From the NCBI GenBank assembly GCA_046727955.1, contig JBKPDO010000338.1, forward strand, positions 1 to 5,375: 5,375 nt of DNA, in the 5' to 3' direction. Positions 4,737-5,375 of the stretch are shown here, piece by piece. Numbering within the stretch: position 1 is the stretch's first letter; each line of letters starts with the position of its first letter. This DNA is from DASVXQ01 sp046727955 (GTDB lineage: Bacteria > Actinomycetota > CALGFH01). The notes beneath the pieces were generated by a model. It saw only the letters and a program-made list of their open reading frames with translations. It searched no databases and was not told the origin of the DNA. The translations under genes and the position numbers were made by a program.

Positions 4737-5375
4737 TCATCGCAGGGTGAGCGGGGTCTCGGATTCGACGCGGGTCAGCTTCTCCGGGTTGCGGACGTAG
4801 TAGAGGCCGGTGATACGGGCGTCCTCGACACGGATCGCCATGACGCCGTCGATCTCGCCGTCCAGGCGTACGACGAGTGCCGGGTTGCCGTTGACCATGG
4901 CGGGGTCAACGGTGAGCGTGCCTTCGGGCTTGCCGAAGCCGCCGAAAAAGTAGCGGACTACCTTCTCGGCGCCGATGATCGGCCGCAGCGTAGCCTGCTT
5001 GACGCCGCCGCCGTCGCCCATAAGGACAACCTCAGGGGCAAGCACGTCAAGCAGGCCCTGCAAGTCCCTCGTTTCAACCGCGCGCTGGAACGCCTCCAGA
5101 GCCGCCCGAATCTCGCTCGGGGAGACCACCTCGCGCGGGCGGCGGGCATCGACGTGCTGGCGGGCACGGTGGGCGATCTGGCGGACGGCCGCGGGGCTCT
5201 TGTCGATGGCAGCCGCGATCTCGTCGTAGCCGAGATCGAACGCCTCGCGCAGCACGAAGACGACGCGCTCGATCGGCGACAGCGTCTCGAGGACGAGCAT
5301 GAGCGCCATCGACACACTCTCGGCGAGCTCGACATCCTCGGCCACGTCCGGCGCGGTGAGCAGCGGCTCGGGCAG
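4737..5375 (-). CDS. ECF41-family RNA polymerase sigma factor (SigJ-like), C-terminal part
   Basis: The gene enters from the right edge; 212 codons are visible, ending at TGA 4737-4739. It directs RNA polymerase to a small set of promoters. The fragment starts LPEPLL, the remainder of the W-L-P-E-P linker motif of ECF41 factors. Sigma region 4 follows: LETLSPIERVVFVLREAFDL, then the helix-turn-helix YDEIAAAIDKSPAAVRQIAH and RARQHV (visible residues ~28-76). From about residue 86 a SnoaL/NTF2-like domain begins (SEIRAALEAFQRAVETRDL). It carries the two ECF41 signature motifs DGGG (5004-5015) and NPEKL (4776-4790; NPDKL in the family consensus). In this family the C-terminal domain takes the place of a separate anti-sigma factor and adjusts activity. 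Sigma region 2 is outside the window. An internal GTG (5343-5345) is not the start. The oxidoreductase or carboxymuconolactone-decarboxylase partner often found nearby is not in the window. Confidence 0.92.
   Translation of the reverse strand: MPEPLLTAPDVAEDVELAESVSMALMLVLETLSPIERVVFVLREAFDLGYDEIAAAIDKSPAAVRQIAHRARQHVDARRPREVVSPSEIRAALEAFQRAVETRDLQGLLDVLAPEVVLMGDGGGVKQATLRPIIGAEKVVRYFFGGFGKPEGTLTVDPAMVNGNPALVVRLDGEIDGVMAIRVEDARITGLYYVRNPEKLTRVESETPLTLR

Noticed and set aside
1..5375. CRISPR array, tRNA or rRNA genes
   Set aside because: No regularly spaced repeats were seen, and no tRNA-like cloverleaf or rRNA-like stretch was recognised by eye.

Overview
The window is GC-rich (third codon positions of the convincing genes are mostly G or C), with GTG starts, little Shine-Dalgarno signal and TANNNT boxes close to start codons. 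With an ECF41-type sigma factor and an AbiTii-domain protein, this points to an actinobacterium. No ribosomal or other phylogenetic marker is present, so the genus cannot be named. The region looks accessory: an insertion-sequence end, broken genes, short unknown genes and two possible defence or stress genes.

Layout. 1-140: right end of an IS3-family element, with the transposase C-terminus and the terminal repeat. 151-414: small two-helix membrane ORF, possibly truncated by the IS. 415-628: non-coding apart from a short fossil similar to the C-terminus of the Cys-rich protein. 629-1411 (minus): a small Cys-rich protein followed 30 bp later by ribonuclease HI (rnhA), the best-supported metabolic gene here. 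1412-1823: ambiguous DNA with one possible minus-strand ORF start. 1824-2189 (plus): unknown 121-aa protein with a good ribosome binding site. 2156-3042 (minus): HipA-like kinase gene, readable only if four single-base gaps are repaired; its 3' end overlaps the previous gene tail to tail. 3043-3351: divergent intergenic region with a perfect 10-bp hairpin. 3352-4197 (plus): AbiTii-domain protein whose last ~75 codons are doubtful. 4059-4479 (minus): remains of an ABC transporter (ATPase tail plus ABC-2 permease head). 4480-4736: non-coding, with an inverted repeat. 4737-5375 (minus): ECF41 sigma factor with a SnoaL-like C-terminal domain, entering from beyond the right edge.

How the parts may work together. 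The Cys-rich gene and rnhA look co-transcribed. The AbiTii gene and the HipA-like kinase diverge from one ~310-bp control region, and both have a TANNNT box 9-11 nt from the start codon, which suggests leaderless transcripts. Together they could be a small defence or growth-control island, but only the AbiTii assignment ties it to phage defence. The sigma factor is probably independent.

Caution. Five reading-frame breaks (four in the kinase, one in the permease) all behave like loss of one base, mostly in or beside runs of G or C. That pattern fits systematic under-calling in the assembly at least as well as gene decay, so the pseudogene calls depend on read quality.
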